Notes: generated by a model from the sequence alone, not told the origin. A stretch of DNA of 64,000 nt from Comamonadaceae bacterium (GCA_947375135.1 CANCER010000004.1:1-64000), one strand, 5' to 3'. Positions 47,594-58,646 are shown, counted from the stretch's first letter. Numbers and translations are program-made.

Positions 47594-48937
47594 TCAATGT
47601 GGGGTGCTTTCCCTAAGTATGCCGCGCAGCGCATTGCGACTGTGGGCACCGAAGTTTCCCATCAGTTCGGCGAGCGCCGCGTCAAGGCGTGCCCGCTCGG
47701 GGCTCTCGTGTCTGCTCAGTGGAGCCAGCAGGCGGATGCTGCTTTCCTGGCTGCCGAAGTCGAAGCCCGGGTCTGAAACGTAGCTGGCCGGCATGGCGGC
47801 AACCAGCGTCTGTGCCAATGCGGCCGCCGCACGGCTGGCTTGCAGGCTGACGGTGTCACGCAGGTAGCGATCGCTCCAGTCGGGGTAGCTACGGTCCTGG
47901 TCCTGGTTGTGCAAAGCCCGCTCCAAGGCTGTTTCCTGTTGTCGGTCAGCCGACCGCTGCATCGACTCGAGCTGGTACTTTTCCAGCACCAGGTGGCGGT
48001 TGGACAAGAGGGTGACCAAATCGTTCCGCATACCCGGCATGCCCGCCAGTGCCAGGGCTTTGGCTGTCAGGAGTTTGCTGCCTGACTCACCCGGTGCGAG
48101 GGATGCGTGGTAGGGCTGCGTCAGGTCCTGCAGGTAATGCAGCGACAGACCTGCAAAGCGCCAGCCCCAGTACGCGTGGCCGGTGCGAAATGCCAGGGAT
48201 GCGAGGGATGCGTATTGGTGCGAGCGAAGCAGCGGAAAACTGCGCTTGAGGGCTGGCGCGGCCAGCGTGAGCAGGCGGCTCTCATGCATAAAACCCATGT
48301 GAAACGGCGCCTGGGATGCATAGGGAAGCGACAAATTGCCAAAAGGCTGCAGGCCGAAGCCATAGGCGCGGCCCCAGTCGGAGGGGCTGTCTTCCCATAA
48401 ATGGATGTCAAGCCCGTAGTCGGGTTCGTCGGTCGCGCTGGCTAGCACGGTGAGTGGTGCCACCATGTCGCCAGCTCTCATCGCCAGAAACGTCGTGCTC
48501 CCACTTCCAGTTTGCGGCAACGTGCTGACAGCGTCGAAGGGTAGGGGTGTGCCCGTGGCAGGGTACCAGGGGTCAGGCTGGCAGTAGAGTGCAAATTTGC
48601 TGTTCGTTGCGACCCGCAAGGCGATGAAAAATGCGGTGCGGCGGGCCTCGGCGCTGCGCAGGGGGTCTGCGGTAAAAAGAAGCCCCGCGGGCCGCACCGG
48701 GTACTTTTCCAGATTGGCCAAGGCCCAAGCCTCCTGGCTGGCCAGCAAGGCTTCCAGGGTGACTTCCTCGGCCCGCAGAAATGCTTCCAAGGGCTCCACC
48801 AGGACCGGTGCAGCGTTGGCCACTTCCGGCATTTTTTCAAACGCCCGGTAGGCCGCCAGAGTGTGATTTCCCCACGCAAGAGCCTGCGTCGCAACAAGCC
48901 CGGCCAACAGTAAAACTGTGCAGCGGAGAAACGTCAT
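47594..48937 (-). CDS. Exported protein resembling zinc-dependent phospholipase C / S1-P1 nuclease
   Basis: The 447-residue protein has a signal peptide ending QALA at residue 21, so the mature chain starts with Trp22 followed by Gly-Asn-His25. In the zinc phospholipase C/P1 nuclease fold the N-terminal Trp itself binds zinc. A central FAGLSLHYLQDLTQPYHAS gives the H-x3-D-x4-H-type zinc motif of that fold, and further His and Asp residues lie around HMGFMHE. The assignment is by motif only. The substrate may be a phospholipid or nucleic acid. It lies 10 bp downstream of tyrB on the same strand. Confidence 0.6.
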   Translation of the reverse strand: MTFLRCTVLLLAGLVATQALAWGNHTLAAYRAFEKMPEVANAAPVLVEPLEAFLRAEEVTLEALLASQEAWALANLEKYPVRPAGLLFTADPLRSAEARRTAFFIALRVATNSKFALYCQPDPWYPATGTPLPFDAVSTLPQTGSGSTTFLAMRAGDMVAPLTVLASATDEPDYGLDIHLWEDSPSDWGRAYGFGLQPFGNLSLPYASQAPFHMGFMHESRLLTLAAPALKRSFPLLRSHQYASLASLAFRTGHAYWGWRFAGLSLHYLQDLTQPYHASLAPGESGSKLLTAKALALAGMPGMRNDLVTLLSNRHLVLEKYQLESMQRSADRQQETALERALHNQDQDRSYPDWSDRYLRDTVSLQASRAAAALAQTLVAAMPASYVSDPGFDFGSQESSIRLLAPLSRHESPERARLDAALAELMGNFGAHSRNALRGILRESTPH

Positions 48938-48947
48938 CGAAACCTGC

Positions 48948-50144
48948 TCAGATCACCTTCGCAATACAGGCGCAGACGTAGTCGATATTCTTGCTGTTGA
49001 GCGCGGCCACGCACATGCGGCCGGTGTCGGTACCGTACACACCGAATTCGCTGCGCAGGCGCACCATCTGGTCCTTGCTCAAGCCGGAGTAGCTGAACAT
49101 GCCGATCTGGGTGGTGATGAAGGACATGTCCTGCTGCACACCGGCAGCCTTCAGGCCGTCCACCAGCTTCTGGCGCATGGCCTTGATGCGCACGCGCATC
49201 TCGCCCAGTTCCTTTTCCCACAGGGCGCGCAGCTCGGGGTTGTTCAGCACGGCTGCCACCACCGCGCCACCATGGGTGGGTGGGTTGGAGTAGTTGGTGC
49301 GGATCACGATCTTGAGCTGGCTCAGCACGCGTCCAGCCTCTTCCTTGTCGTTGCACAGCACCGACAGACCACCGACGCGCTCGCCGTAGAGGCTGAAGCT
49401 CTTGGAGAACGAGGTGGAGACCAGAAAGTTCAGGCCGGCGGCCACAAACTTGCCGATCACAGCGCCGTCTTCCTGGATGCCGTAGCCAAAGCCCTGGTAG
49501 GCCATGTCCAGGAACGCTGTGAGTTGCTTGGCCTTGACCACGGCAATCACCTGGTCCCACTGGGCGGGGGTGATGTCGTAGCCGGTCGGGTTGTGGCAGC
49601 AGGCGTGCAGCACGATGACGGTGCCGGCCTCTGCCGCGTTCAGGCTGGCCAGCATGGCGTCAAAGTCCACGCCGCGCTTGGCTGCGTCGTAGTAGGCGTA
49701 GGTGTCGACCACAAAGCCGGCGTTGGTGAACAGGGCCCGGTGGTTTTCCCAGCTCGGGTCGGAGATCAAAACCTTGGCGTTGGGGTTCAGGTGCTTCAAA
49801 AAGTCGGCGCCGATCTTCAGGCCGCCGGTGCCGCCAATGGCCTGCACGGTGGCTACGCGGCCGGAGGTGACGGGTTCGCTCTCAGTGCCAAACACCAGGC
49901 CCTTGACGGCGGCGTCATAGGCGGCAATGCCGTCGATGGGCAGGTAGCCGCGGGCGGTGGGCTTTTCCATCATGGTCTTTTCAGCGGCCTGCACGCACTG
50001 CAACAGGGGCAGCTTGCCGTCATCGCCGAAATACACACCGACGCCGAGGTTGACCTTGTTGGTGTTGGTGTCGGCGTTGAACTGTTCGTTCAGACCCAGG
50101 ATGGGATCGCGGGGGGCCATTTCGACAGCAGAAAAGAGAGACAT
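48948..50144 (-). CDS. tyrB: Aromatic-amino-acid/aspartate aminotransferase
   Basis: The 398-residue PLP enzyme has the class I core: NLGVGVYFGDDGKLP at the N-terminus, HACCHNPTGYD, and the Schiff-base lysine in TSFSKSFSLYGERVGGL. Arg residues near the C-terminus bind the carboxylate of the substrate. It transfers amino groups between aromatic amino acids or aspartate and 2-oxoglutarate. It is divergent from uvrB. Confidence 0.93.
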   Translation of the reverse strand: MSLFSAVEMAPRDPILGLNEQFNADTNTNKVNLGVGVYFGDDGKLPLLQCVQAAEKTMMEKPTARGYLPIDGIAAYDAAVKGLVFGTESEPVTSGRVATVQAIGGTGGLKIGADFLKHLNPNAKVLISDPSWENHRALFTNAGFVVDTYAYYDAAKRGVDFDAMLASLNAAEAGTVIVLHACCHNPTGYDITPAQWDQVIAVVKAKQLTAFLDMAYQGFGYGIQEDGAVIGKFVAAGLNFLVSTSFSKSFSLYGERVGGLSVLCNDKEEAGRVLSQLKIVIRTNYSNPPTHGGAVVAAVLNNPELRALWEKELGEMRVRIKAMRQKLVDGLKAAGVQQDMSFITTQIGMFSYSGLSKDQMVRLRSEFGVYGTDTGRMCVAALNSKNIDYVCACIAKVI

Positions 50145-50305
50145 GAACAGGTCCTGTGTGTTGAGTTAGGGAATACCCCAGATTTTACGTGCGCTTTGTA
50201 CCGCGAATTACGGCTGCTTCACGAGGGGGTAACTGGCGTCGGCGTGCGTGCGGCCCCCGCAGCTGGTCTACAGTTCGGCTTTTGCATCTGTGAATGTTGT
50301 TTGCC

Positions 50306-52435
50306 ATGCCTGTTTCCAAGTCTGTCGCGCCTGTTGCTGTTGCCGTCGAATCCGGGGATGCGGAGCGCACCGGCACCTTTGTGCGCTTTCCTGATTCGCC
50401 CTTTGAGCTGTACCAGCCCTATCCGCCGGCGGGTGACCAACCGGAGGCGATCCGCCAATTGGTCGAGGGCATTCACGACGGCGAGGTGTTTCAGACCCTG
50501 CTGGGCGTCACCGGCTCGGGCAAGACCTTCACCATGGCCAATGTGATCGCCCAACTGGGCCGCCCGGCCATTGTGTTTGCGCCCAACAAGACGCTGGCCG
50601 CGCAGCTGTACAGCGAGTTCCGCGAGTTCTTCCCCAAGAACGCGGTGGAGTATTTCGTCAGCTACTACGACTACTACCAGCCCGAGGCCTATGTGCCGCA
50701 GCGTGACCTGTTCATCGAAAAGGACTCGGCCATCAACGAGCACATCGAGCAGATGCGCCTGTCCTGTACCAAGAGCGTGCTGGAGCGGCGCGACGTGATC
50801 ATCGTGGCCACCGTCTCGGCCATCTACGGCATCGGCCAGCCCGAGGCTTACCACAAGATGATCATGACCCTGCGTGTGGGCGACAAGCAGGGCCAGCGCG
50901 ACCTGATCAGCCAGCTGGTGCGCATGCAGTACCAGCGCAACGACATCGACTTCTCCCGTGGCGCCTTCCGTGTGCGTGGCGACACCATCGACATCTTTCC
51001 TGCCGAACACAGCGAAATGGCGATCCGCATCGAGCTGTTTGATGACGAGATCGAGTCGCTGCAGCTGTTCGACCCGCTCACCGGCCGCATCCGCCAGAAG
51101 ATCCCGCGCTTTACCGTCTACCCCAGCAGCCATTACGTCACGCCGCGCGAGCAGGTGCTGGCCGCCGTGGAGACCATCAAGCTGGAATTGGCCGACCGCC
51201 TGAAGGAATTCATATCGATGGGCAAGCTGGTGGAGGCGCAGCGCCTGGAGCAGCGCACCCGGTTTGACCTGGAAATGCTCAGCGAGGTGGGCCACTGCAA
51301 GGGCATCGAGAACTACTCACGCCACCTCAGTGCAGCCCCTCCGGGCGCGCCGCCGGCCACCTTGACCGACTATTTGCCAAAGGACGCGGTGATGTTCCTG
51401 GACGAAAGCCATGTGCTGATCGGCCAGTTTGGCGGCATGTACAACGGCGACCGCGCCCGCAAGACCACGCTGGTGGAGTACGGATTCCGCCTGCCCAGCG
51501 CGCTGGACAACCGGCCGCTCAAATTCGAGGAGTTCGAGGCCCGTATGCGCCAGGCCGTGTTCGTCTCGGCCACCCCCGCGCAGTGGGAAAAGGACCATTC
51601 CGGCAAGGTGGTGGAGCAGGTGGTGCGCCCCACCGGCCTGGTGGACCCCGAGGTGGAAGTGCGCCCGGCCACCACCCAGGTGGACGATGTGCTGCAGGAA
51701 ATCCGCATCCGCGTCGAGAAGAACGAGCGCGTGCTGATCACCACCTTGACCAAGCGCATGGCCGAGCAGTTGACGGACTATTTGAGCGACAACGGCGTCA
51801 AGGTGCGCTATCTGCACAGCGATGTGGACACGGTGGAGCGGGTGGAAATCCTGCGCGACCTGCGCCTGGGCACGTTTGACGTGCTGGTCGGCATCAACCT
51901 CTTGCGTGAGGGCCTGGACATTCCCGAGGTCTCGCTGGTAGCCATTCTGGATGCCGACAAGGAGGGCTTTTTGCGCTCCGAGCGCTCGCTGATCCAGACC
52001 ATAGGCCGGGCCGCGCGCAACCTGGAGGGCAGGGCGATCCTCTACGCCGACAAGATCACCGATTCCATGGCCCGCGCCATGGGCGAGACCGAGCGCCGAC
52101 GCGCCAAGCAGGTGGCGCACAACCTGGAGCGCGGCATCACCCCGCGCGCCATCGTCAAGAAGGTGCGCGACCTGATCGACGGCGTCTACAGCGAGAAGGC
52201 CGGCAAGGAAGCCGAACGCCTGGAGCGTGACGCCGTGGCCCGCGCCCAGGTGGAGGACATGAGCGAGAAGGACGTGTCGCGCGAAATCAAGCGGCTGGAG
52301 AAGCTGATGATGGAGCACGCCCGCAACCTGGAATTCGAAAAAGCCGCCCGTGTGCGCGACCAGCTCCACATCCTCAAACAGCAGGCCTTCGGTGCGCCGG
52401 GCATGGACAACGTGCTGCCTATTCCTTTGAAATAA
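50306..52435 (+). CDS. uvrB: Excinuclease ABC subunit B
   Basis: The 709-residue DNA helicase-like subunit verifies and holds damage in nucleotide excision repair. [13 protein letters not shown] is Walker [13 protein letters not shown] the beta-hairpin that clamps DNA, FLDESHV the Walker B region and IGRAARN motif VI. A C-terminal UvrC-binding (UVR) segment ends the protein. Starts at 50306 (chosen) and 50294 are both possible. No LexA box is visible upstream. Confidence 0.96.
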   Translation: MPVSKSVAPVAVAVESGDAERTGTFVRFPDSPFELYQPYPPAGDQPEAIRQLVEGIHDGEVFQTLLGVTGSGKTFTMANVIAQLGRPAIVFAPNKTLAAQLYSEFREFFPKNAVEYFVSYYDYYQPEAYVPQRDLFIEKDSAINEHIEQMRLSCTKSVLERRDVIIVATVSAIYGIGQPEAYHKMIMTLRVGDKQGQRDLISQLVRMQYQRNDIDFSRGAFRVRGDTIDIFPAEHSEMAIRIELFDDEIESLQLFDPLTGRIRQKIPRFTVYPSSHYVTPREQVLAAVETIKLELADRLKEFISMGKLVEAQRLEQRTRFDLEMLSEVGHCKGIENYSRHLSAAPPGAPPATLTDYLPKDAVMFLDESHVLIGQFGGMYNGDRARKTTLVEYGFRLPSALDNRPLKFEEFEARMRQAVFVSATPAQWEKDHSGKVVEQVVRPTGLVDPEVEVRPATTQVDDVLQEIRIRVEKNERVLITTLTKRMAEQLTDYLSDNGVKVRYLHSDVDTVERVEILRDLRLGTFDVLVGINLLREGLDIPEVSLVAILDADKEGFLRSERSLIQTIGRAARNLEGRAILYADKITDSMARAMGETERRRAKQVAHNLERGITPRAIVKKVRDLIDGVYSEKAGKEAERLERDAVARAQVEDMSEKDVSREIKRLEKLMMEHARNLEFEKAARVRDQLHILKQQAFGAPGMDNVLPIPLK

Positions 52436-52489
52436 AAGGTTTTGCGACTGATCAGTCTAGTTACCCGAGCAAATCGCTTGGTTTATTGC

Positions 52490-52515
52490 TATACTTGAGG
52501 CCGTTAGTCAACCAA
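52490..52515 (+). promoter_or_regulatory. iscR promoter with type-1 IscR site
   Basis: TATACT (52490-52495), preceded by TG, is an extended -10. The overlapping ATACTTGA (52491-52498) and TAGTCAAC (52505-52512) match the two halves of the type-1 IscR consensus (ATASYYGACT...YAGTCRRSTAT). Holo-IscR would repress its own operon here. A good SD (AAGGAG) lies 8 bp before iscR. Confidence 0.6.
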
Positions 52516-52535
52516 TTGGACCGAAGGAGCTCATC

Positions 52536-53078
52536 ATGCGTCTCACCACCAAAGGCCGCTTTGCCGTTACGGCCATGATCGACCTGGGCCTGCGCCAAGC
52601 CAGCGGCCCCGTCACCCTGGCGGCGATCAGCCAGCGCCAGCAGATTTCGCTGTCCTATCTGGAGCAACTGTTCGGCAAGCTGCGGCGCCACGAGCTGGTG
52701 GAATCCACCCGCGGCCCAGGCGGCGGTTACACCCTGGCCCGCAAGGCGGCCGACATCACCGTGGCCGACATCATCGTCTCGGTGGACGAGCCTATCGACG
52801 CCACCCAGTGCGGCGGCAAGGAAAACTGCCTGGGCGAGGGCAACCGCTGCATGACGCACGACCTGTGGGCTTCCCTGAATACGCGCATGGTCGAATTTCT
52901 GGACTCGGTGACCCTGCAAAAGCTGGTCGACGAGCAGCTGGCCAAGGGCCTGCAGATCGAAGACAAGCCCACGGTCAAGCGCGCCATCTCGGCCATGCCG
53001 GTGGTCAAGCCCATGCGCATCAACGCGCCGAATTCGGTGTTTGCACTGGGCAACGCCTTCTCCATCTCCAAGAACTGA
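52536..53078 (+). CDS. iscR: Iron-sulphur cluster regulator IscR
   Basis: The 180-residue Rrf2-family regulator has an N-terminal winged helix (MRLTTKGRFAVTAMIDL, QISLSYLEQLFGKLRRHEL) and the [2Fe-2S] ligands Cys92, Cys98, Cys105 and His108. It leads a complete isc operon, which it should repress when cluster supply is ample. Confidence 0.96.
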   Translation: MRLTTKGRFAVTAMIDLGLRQASGPVTLAAISQRQQISLSYLEQLFGKLRRHELVESTRGPGGGYTLARKAADITVADIIVSVDEPIDATQCGGKENCLGEGNRCMTHDLWASLNTRMVEFLDSVTLQKLVDEQLAKGLQIEDKPTVKRAISAMPVVKPMRINAPNSVFALGNAFSISKN

Positions 53079-53123
53079 TTGCCAGCCTTTCCTCTTTTTT
53101 CTATTGACCGTACCGAGCGATTC

Positions 53124-54344
53124 ATGGACACCACACCCCATTTCCCGATCTACATGGACTACAGCGCCACCAACCCCTGCGACGAGCGGGTGGTTGACGC
53201 CATGGTCCCCTGGTTGCGCAGCCACTTCGGCAACCCCGCATCCCGCAGCCACGCCTGGGGCTGGGAGGCCGAAGCCGCCGTTGAAAACGCGCGTGAGCAG
53301 GTTGCAGCCCTGATCGGTGCCGACCCGCGCGAAATCGTCTGGACCTCCGGCGCCACCGAATCCAACAACCTGGCCCTCAAGGGTGCAGCGCACTTCTACC
53401 AGTCCAAGGGCAAGCACCTCATCACGGTCAAGACCGAGCACAAGGCCGTGCTGGACACCTGCCGCGAGCTGGAGCGCCAGGGTTTTGAAGTCACCTACCT
53501 GGACGTGCAGCCGGACGGCCTGCTGGACCTGGAAGTGTTCAAGGCGGCCATCCGCCCCGACACCATTCTGGCCAGCGTCATGTTCGTCAACAACGAAATC
53601 GGCGTCATCCAGGACGTGGCCACCATTGGCGCCATCTGCCGCGAAAAGGGCGTGATCTTCCATTCGGACGCTGCCCAAGCCACCGGCCGTGTGGACATTG
53701 ACCTGAGCAGTCTGCCGATCGACCTGATGAGCCTGACCTCGCACAAGACCTACGGCCCCAAGGGCATCGGTGCTCTGTTTGTGCGCCGCAAGCCGCGCAT
53801 CCGCCTGGAAGCGCAAATGCACGGTGGCGGCCACGAGCGCGGTATGCGCTCGGGCACGCTGCCCACGCACCAGATCGTCGGCATGGGCGAGGCCTACCGC
53901 ATCGCCAAGGAAGAAATGCATGGCGAGAACATCCGCATTCGTGCCCTGCACGACCGCATGCTGGCCGGCCTGAAGGACATTGAGCAGGTGTTTATCAACG
54001 GCCACACCGAGCAACGTGTGCCGCACAACCTCAACATGAGCTTCAACTATGTGGAGGGCGAGTCGCTCATGATGGGCATCAAGGGCCTGGCGGTCAGCAG
54101 CGGCTCGGCCTGCACCTCGGCCAGTCTGGAACCCAGCTATGTGCTACGCGCCCTGGGTCGCAGCGACGAGCTGGCCCACAGCAGCCTGCGCATGACGATT
54201 GGCCGCTGGACCACCGAAGCCGAGATTGACTACGCCGTTGACACCATCCGGACGAACGTGGCCAAGCTGCGTGACCTGAGCCCCCTGTGGGACATGTACC
54301 AGGAAGGTATCGATATTTCGACCATCCAATGGGCAGCACATTAA
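53124..54344 (+). CDS. iscS: Cysteine desulfurase IscS
   Basis: The 406-residue PLP enzyme takes sulphur from cysteine. The PLP lysine is in [11 protein letters not shown] and the catalytic loop is [20 protein letters not shown]. Start at 53124 ([18 protein letters not shown]) matches the family. It supplies sulphur for IscU and tRNA thiolation. Confidence 0.97.
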   Translation: MDTTPHFPIYMDYSATNPCDERVVDAMVPWLRSHFGNPASRSHAWGWEAEAAVENAREQVAALIGADPREIVWTSGATESNNLALKGAAHFYQSKGKHLITVKTEHKAVLDTCRELERQGFEVTYLDVQPDGLLDLEVFKAAIRPDTILASVMFVNNEIGVIQDVATIGAICREKGVIFHSDAAQATGRVDIDLSSLPIDLMSLTSHKTYGPKGIGALFVRRKPRIRLEAQMHGGGHERGMRSGTLPTHQIVGMGEAYRIAKEEMHGENIRIRALHDRMLAGLKDIEQVFINGHTEQRVPHNLNMSFNYVEGESLMMGIKGLAVSSGSACTSASLEPSYVLRALGRSDELAHSSLRMTIGRWTTEAEIDYAVDTIRTNVAKLRDLSPLWDMYQEGIDISTIQWAAH

Positions 54345-54367
54345 TTGAGATTTAAGAGGTAAACCAA

Positions 54368-54754
54368 ATGGCCTATTCAGACAAAGTTGTTGATCACTAC
54401 GAAAACCCCCGCAACGTCGGCTCCTTCGACAAGGGCGATGAAGATGTAGGCACCGGCATGGTAGGCGCACCCGCCTGCGGCGACGTGATGAAGCTGCAGA
54501 TCAAGGTGAATGCCCAAACCGGCATCATTGAAGACGCACGTTTCAAGACCTACGGCTGCGGCTCGGCCATCGCGTCCAGCTCGCTAGTGACCGAATGGGT
54601 CAAGGGCAAAACCCTGGACCAAGCCGCCGCGCTGAAGAACAGCGAGATTGCCGAAGAACTGGCGCTGCCGCCTGTAAAGATTCACTGCTCCATACTGGCC
54701 GAAGACGCCATCAAGGCAGCAGTCGAGGACTACAAGAAGAAGCACCTGAACTGA
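54368..54754 (+). CDS. iscU: Iron-sulphur cluster scaffold IscU
   Basis: The 128-residue scaffold has the three assembly cysteines Cys37 (with Asp39), Cys64 and Cys107 (after His106), and the LPPVK motif (100-104) bound by HscA. AAGAGG precedes the ATG. Confidence 0.97.
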   Translation: MAYSDKVVDHYENPRNVGSFDKGDEDVGTGMVGAPACGDVMKLQIKVNAQTGIIEDARFKTYGCGSAIASSSLVTEWVKGKTLDQAAALKNSEIAEELALPPVKIHCSILAEDAIKAAVEDYKKKHLN

Positions 54755-54755
54755 T

Positions 54756-55079
54756 ATGGCTATCTCCCTCACCGAGGCCGCAGCACGCCACGTCACCCGT
54801 TACCTTGCCAAGCGTGGCAAGGGCGTGGGTGTGCGTCTGGGCGTCAAGACCACTGGCTGTTCCGGGCTGGCCTACCAGCTCGAGTATGTGGACGAATTTG
54901 CCCCCGAAGACATGGTCTTCGAAGGCCATGGCGTCAAGGTGTTGGTGGACCCGAAAAGCATGGCCTATATCGATGGCACCGAGCTGGACTTCGTGCGCGA
55001 AGGGCTCAACGAGGGCTTTCGCTTCAACAACCCGAACGAACGGGACAAATGCGGCTGCGGTGAGTCGTTCCGCGTGTGA
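54756..55079 (+). CDS. iscA: A-type iron-sulphur carrier IscA
   Basis: The 107-residue protein has the carrier cysteines in TGCSGLAY and KCGCGESF. It starts 1 bp after the iscU stop, and its stop codon overlaps the hscB start. Confidence 0.96.
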   Translation: MAISLTEAAARHVTRYLAKRGKGVGVRLGVKTTGCSGLAYQLEYVDEFAPEDMVFEGHGVKVLVDPKSMAYIDGTELDFVREGLNEGFRFNNPNERDKCGCGESFRV

Positions 55080-55591
55080 ACCTGCAAGACGATGACTTTG
55101 AACTGTTCGGTCTGGAAAAACAGTTCGCCCAGGACCGCGCAGAGGTTGATGCGTGCTGGAAAGACTTGCAACGCCAGGCCCACCCCGACAAGTTTGCAGC
55201 GCAAGGTGCAGCTGCCCAACGCATTGCCATGCAGTGGTCGGTGCGCATCAACGAGGCCTACCAGCGTATGAAAGACCCGGTCAAACGGGCTGCCTATTTG
55301 TGCGAACTGGCCGGCTTTCCGGTCAACGCCCATACCAACACCGCCATGCCCAACGCCTTCCTGATGCAGCAGATGGAATGGCGCGAAGCCTTGGACGATG
55401 CCCGGGGGCTGGAGCCGCTGGAGGAACTGTCGGACATGGTGCAAAACAGCAAAGAGCAGGTGCTGCACCACTGCGCCGAGCAGTTAGACCAACAACATGA
55501 CTACGCCGCAGCGGTCGGTCTGGTGCGGATTTTGATGTTCATCGAAAAATTCGACCACGACCTCAAGCAGCGGCTGGACCAATTCGATTAA
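55076..55591 (+). CDS. hscB: Co-chaperone HscB (J-domain)
   Basis: The 171-residue protein has an N-terminal J-domain with HPD (QAHPDKFA) and a C-terminal helical bundle that binds IscU. It uses a GTG start at 55076 overlapping the iscA stop by 4 bp. It delivers IscU to HscA. Confidence 0.94.
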   Translation: MNLQDDDFELFGLEKQFAQDRAEVDACWKDLQRQAHPDKFAAQGAAAQRIAMQWSVRINEAYQRMKDPVKRAAYLCELAGFPVNAHTNTAMPNAFLMQQMEWREALDDARGLEPLEELSDMVQNSKEQVLHHCAEQLDQQHDYAAAVGLVRILMFIEKFDHDLKQRLDQFD

Positions 55592-55598
55592 AGAGACG

Positions 55599-57455
55599 AT
55601 GGCGCTTTTACAAATTTCCGAACCCGGGCAGTCGCCCAACCCGCACCAGCGCCGTATTGCGGTCGGTATTGACCTGGGCACCACGCACTCGCTGGTGGCC
55701 TCCGTGCGCAACGGTGTGGCCGAATGCCTGCCCGATGGCCAGGGCAGGGTGATACTGCCCAGCGTGGTGCGCTACCTGGACGCGCAGCGCCGCCAGATCG
55801 GCTTCGATGCCCTGGAAAACCAGGTCAATGACCCCGGCAACACCATCGCCTCCGTCAAGCGCCTGATGGGCCGTGGCCTGCGCGATGTGGCCCATGTGGA
55901 CAAGCTGCCCTATGCCCTGCTGGACGAGCCCGGGATGGTCAAGGTGCGCACCATCGCCGGCGACAAAAGCCCGGTAGAGGTGAGCGGCGAGATTCTGGCT
56001 ACGCTGCGTTTCCGCGCCGAAGACACCTTCAACGACGACATTTTTGGCGCGGTCATCACCGTGCCCGCGTACTTTGACGACGCCCAGCGCCAGGCTACCA
56101 AGGATGCGGCGCAACTGGCCGGCCTGAACGTGCTGCGCCTGATCAACGAGCCCACGGCCGCAGCCATTGCCTACGGCTTGGACAACGCCTCCGAGGGCGT
56201 GTACGCGGTCTACGACCTGGGCGGCGGCACCTTTGACATTTCCATCCTGCGCCTCTCGGCCGGTGTATTCGAGGTGCTGGCCGCCGGTGGCGACTCGGCT
56301 TTGGGTGGCGACGATTACGACCGCGCCCTGGCCGACTGGCTACTGCAGGAGTCCGGCCTGCGCGTGGACTCCATGGAAGACCAGGCCAGGTTGCTGGCCC
56401 ATGCGCGCCAGTGCAAGGAAGCGCTGTCCGCTGAAGAAATCGTGACTGCTGAGGTGGAGCTTTCTACGGGCGCCATCGACTTGTCGCTGAACCGTGAACA
56501 GTTTGAAGCCGCTACCGCAGCACTCACCCAGCGCACCCTGCAGGCCGTCAAAAAAGCCCTGCGCGATGCCAAGCTCTCCAAGGAAGACATCAAAGGCGTG
56601 GTCATGGTCGGCGGCTCCACCCGCATGCCGCAGGTGCGCCGCGCCGTGGGTGAATTTTTTGGCCAGGAACCCCTGGTCAATCTGAACCCGGACGAAGTGG
56701 TGGCGCTGGGCGCCGCCATCCAGGCCAATCAGCTGGCTGGCAACAACCCGGACGGCGAGTTGCTGCTGCTGGACGTTATCCCGCTGTCGCTGGGCATTGA
56801 GACCATGGGCGGCCTGGTAGAGCGCATTGTTCCGCGCAACCAGACCATTCCCACCGCCATGGCGCAGGATTTCACCACCTACAAAGACGGCCAGACCGCC
56901 TTGGCATTGCACGTGGTGCAGGGCGAGCGCGACCTGGTGGCCGACTGCCGCAGCCTTGCGCGCTTTGAGCTGCGTGGCATTCCGCCCATGGCTGCCGGTG
57001 TGGCGCGCATCCGCGTCACTTTCACAGTGGATGCAGATGGTCTGCTGAACGTAGGCGCCAAGGAGCAGGTGAGCGGCGTGGAAGCCCGCATCGACGTCAA
57101 GCCCTCTTACGGCCTGACCGACGACCAGATTGCCCAGATGCTCAAAGACAGCTTCAGCACCGCGCAGCAGGACATGCAGGCCCGCGCACTGGTAGAAGCC
57201 CGTGTCGACGCCGACCGCCTGCTGCTGGCCACGCGCAGTGCCCTGGTCGTGGACGGTGCCTTGTTGAGCGGGGCCGAGCGCGCTGACATTGACGCGGCCA
57301 TGGTCGCGTCCGAACAGTCGCTGACCAGCATGGATGCCGCCCATATCGAGGCCGTCTCCAAAGCCCTGGGCCAGGCCACCGAAGCCTTTGCCGCCGCGCG
57401 CATGAACCACAGCATTGCGCAGGCGCTGGCTGGCAAAAACATTGCAAACATTTAG
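55599..57455 (+). CDS. hscA: Fe-S assembly chaperone HscA (Hsp70 type)
   Basis: The 618-residue Hsp70 has the ATPase motifs [42 protein letters not shown] and [10 protein letters not shown], followed by a peptide-binding domain for the IscU LPPVK motif. It starts 7 bp after hscB. Confidence 0.96.
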   Translation: MALLQISEPGQSPNPHQRRIAVGIDLGTTHSLVASVRNGVAECLPDGQGRVILPSVVRYLDAQRRQIGFDALENQVNDPGNTIASVKRLMGRGLRDVAHVDKLPYALLDEPGMVKVRTIAGDKSPVEVSGEILATLRFRAEDTFNDDIFGAVITVPAYFDDAQRQATKDAAQLAGLNVLRLINEPTAAAIAYGLDNASEGVYAVYDLGGGTFDISILRLSAGVFEVLAAGGDSALGGDDYDRALADWLLQESGLRVDSMEDQARLLAHARQCKEALSAEEIVTAEVELSTGAIDLSLNREQFEAATAALTQRTLQAVKKALRDAKLSKEDIKGVVMVGGSTRMPQVRRAVGEFFGQEPLVNLNPDEVVALGAAIQANQLAGNNPDGELLLLDVIPLSLGIETMGGLVERIVPRNQTIPTAMAQDFTTYKDGQTALALHVVQGERDLVADCRSLARFELRGIPPMAAGVARIRVTFTVDADGLLNVGAKEQVSGVEARIDVKPSYGLTDDQIAQMLKDSFSTAQQDMQARALVEARVDADRLLLATRSALVVDGALLSGAERADIDAAMVASEQSLTSMDAAHIEAVSKALGQATEAFAAARMNHSIAQALAGKNIANI

Positions 57456-57464
57456 GTCGACACC

Positions 57465-57803
57465 ATGCCCATCATCAAGATACTGCCGCACCCGGAATAC
57501 TGCCCGCAGGGACGCGACATCAGCGCACCGGCAGGCACCTCCATCTGCGAAGCCATGCTGGAAAACGGCATCAACATCGAGCACGCCTGTGACATGAGCT
57601 GCGCCTGCACCACCTGCCACGTGGTCGTGCGCGAAGGCTTTGCCTCGCTCAACGAACTGGAAGAAACCGAAGAAGACCTGCTGGACCGCGCCTGGGGCCT
57701 GCAGCCCAACTCGCGTCTGAGCTGTCAAGCCATCCTGGCGCAAAAAGACCTGGTGGTGGAGATACCCAAGTACTCCATCAACCACGCCAAAGAAAATCAC
57801 TAG
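57465..57803 (+). CDS. fdx: [2Fe-2S] ferredoxin of the isc operon
   Basis: The 112-residue adrenodoxin-type ferredoxin has ligands Cys42, Cys48, Cys51 and Cys87 (HACDMSCACTTCHV and LSCQA). An additional Cys46 lies in the cluster loop. It provides electrons for cluster assembly. No iscX gene follows; dnaQ begins 18 bp later. Confidence 0.95.
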   Translation: MPIIKILPHPEYCPQGRDISAPAGTSICEAMLENGINIEHACDMSCACTTCHVVVREGFASLNELEETEEDLLDRAWGLQPNSRLSCQAILAQKDLVVEIPKYSINHAKENH

Positions 57804-57821
57804 ACGCGTCAAAATAGGACC

Positions 57822-58526
57822 ATGCGTCAAATTTTTCTGGACACCGAAACCACCGGCCTGCTCGCCGACCAGGGCGACCGCGTGGTGGAGATCGGCTGCG
57901 TCGAGCTGTTCAACCGCAAGCTCACCGGCAACAACCTGCACTTCTACCTGAACGCCGGGCGCGATAGCCACGAAGAGGCCTTCAAGGTACACGGGCTCTC
58001 TACCGAGTTCCTGCGCGACAAGCCGAAGTTTGAAGTGATTGCGGATGAGTTCCTGGCCTACGTGCGGGACGCCGAAATCATCATCCACAACGCCCCCTTC
58101 GACGTGGGTTTCCTGAACGTGGAGCTCCAGCGTGCAGGCAAGCTGCCGTTCCGGGACTATGTGTCCAGTGTGGTCGACAGCTTGGCCCTGGCCAAGGAAA
58201 TGTTCCCCGGCAAGCGCAACAGCCTCGACGCCCTGTGCTCCCGCCTGGAAGTAGACAACTCCGGCCGCACCCTGCACGGCGCGCTGCTGGACGCCGAACT
58301 GCTGGCCGATGTCTACATCAACATGACGCGCGGTCAAGATGCCCTGCTGATGGATTCCACCGAGCAGCAGGAAGAGGGCGGTCTGCCTATGGAGCCTGTG
58401 GACCTGAGCGGATTTGAGTTGCCGGTCCTGACGGCCAACCCGCAGGAACTGGCCTCACATGACGAAGCCATCCAACAAATCAACAAAGCGAGTGGCGGAA
58501 AAGCAATTTGGAAAGAAACGGCCTGA
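57822..58526 (+). CDS. dnaQ: DNA polymerase III epsilon subunit (3'-5' proofreading exonuclease)
   Basis: The 234-residue DEDDh exonuclease has Exo I as LDTETTG (Asp7, Glu9), Exo II around HNAPFDVGFLN and Exo III in HGALLDAELL with the catalytic His and Asp. A short C-terminal tail would bind the alpha subunit. It follows fdx closely and may be partly co-transcribed with the isc operon. Confidence 0.96.
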   Translation: MRQIFLDTETTGLLADQGDRVVEIGCVELFNRKLTGNNLHFYLNAGRDSHEEAFKVHGLSTEFLRDKPKFEVIADEFLAYVRDAEIIIHNAPFDVGFLNVELQRAGKLPFRDYVSSVVDSLALAKEMFPGKRNSLDALCSRLEVDNSGRTLHGALLDAELLADVYINMTRGQDALLMDSTEQQEEGGLPMEPVDLSGFELPVLTANPQELASHDEAIQQINKASGGKAIWKETA

Positions 58527-58535
58527 TTTCGTTAT

Positions 58536-58541
58536 ATAATT
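58536..58541 (+). promoter_or_regulatory. -10 box for tRNA-Val
   Basis: A perfect TATAAT lies 25 bp before the tRNA start. The -35 region is weak (TTGGAA at 58509 is too far). Confidence 0.45.
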
Positions 58542-58565
58542 TAAGTCTTTCCTGAACACAATTCA

Positions 58566-58640
58566 GGGCGATTAGCTCAGGGGTAGAGCACTGCATTCAC
58601 ACTGCAGGGGTCGCAAGTTCGAAACTTGCATCGCCCACCA
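58566..58640 (+). tRNA. tRNA-Val (anticodon CAC)
   Basis: GGGCGAT (58566-58572) pairs with ATCGCCC (58630-58636). The anticodon stem CTGCA/TGCAG encloses TTCACAC (anticodon CAC), and the T-arm contains GTTCGAA. CCA is encoded at 58638-58640. It reads GUG codons. Confidence 0.96.
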
Positions 58641-58646
58641 AAATTA

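Noticed and set aside
50160..50306. LexA box upstream of uvrB
   Set aside because: uvrB is SOS-controlled in E. coli, but I find no CTG-N10-CAG site in this interval.
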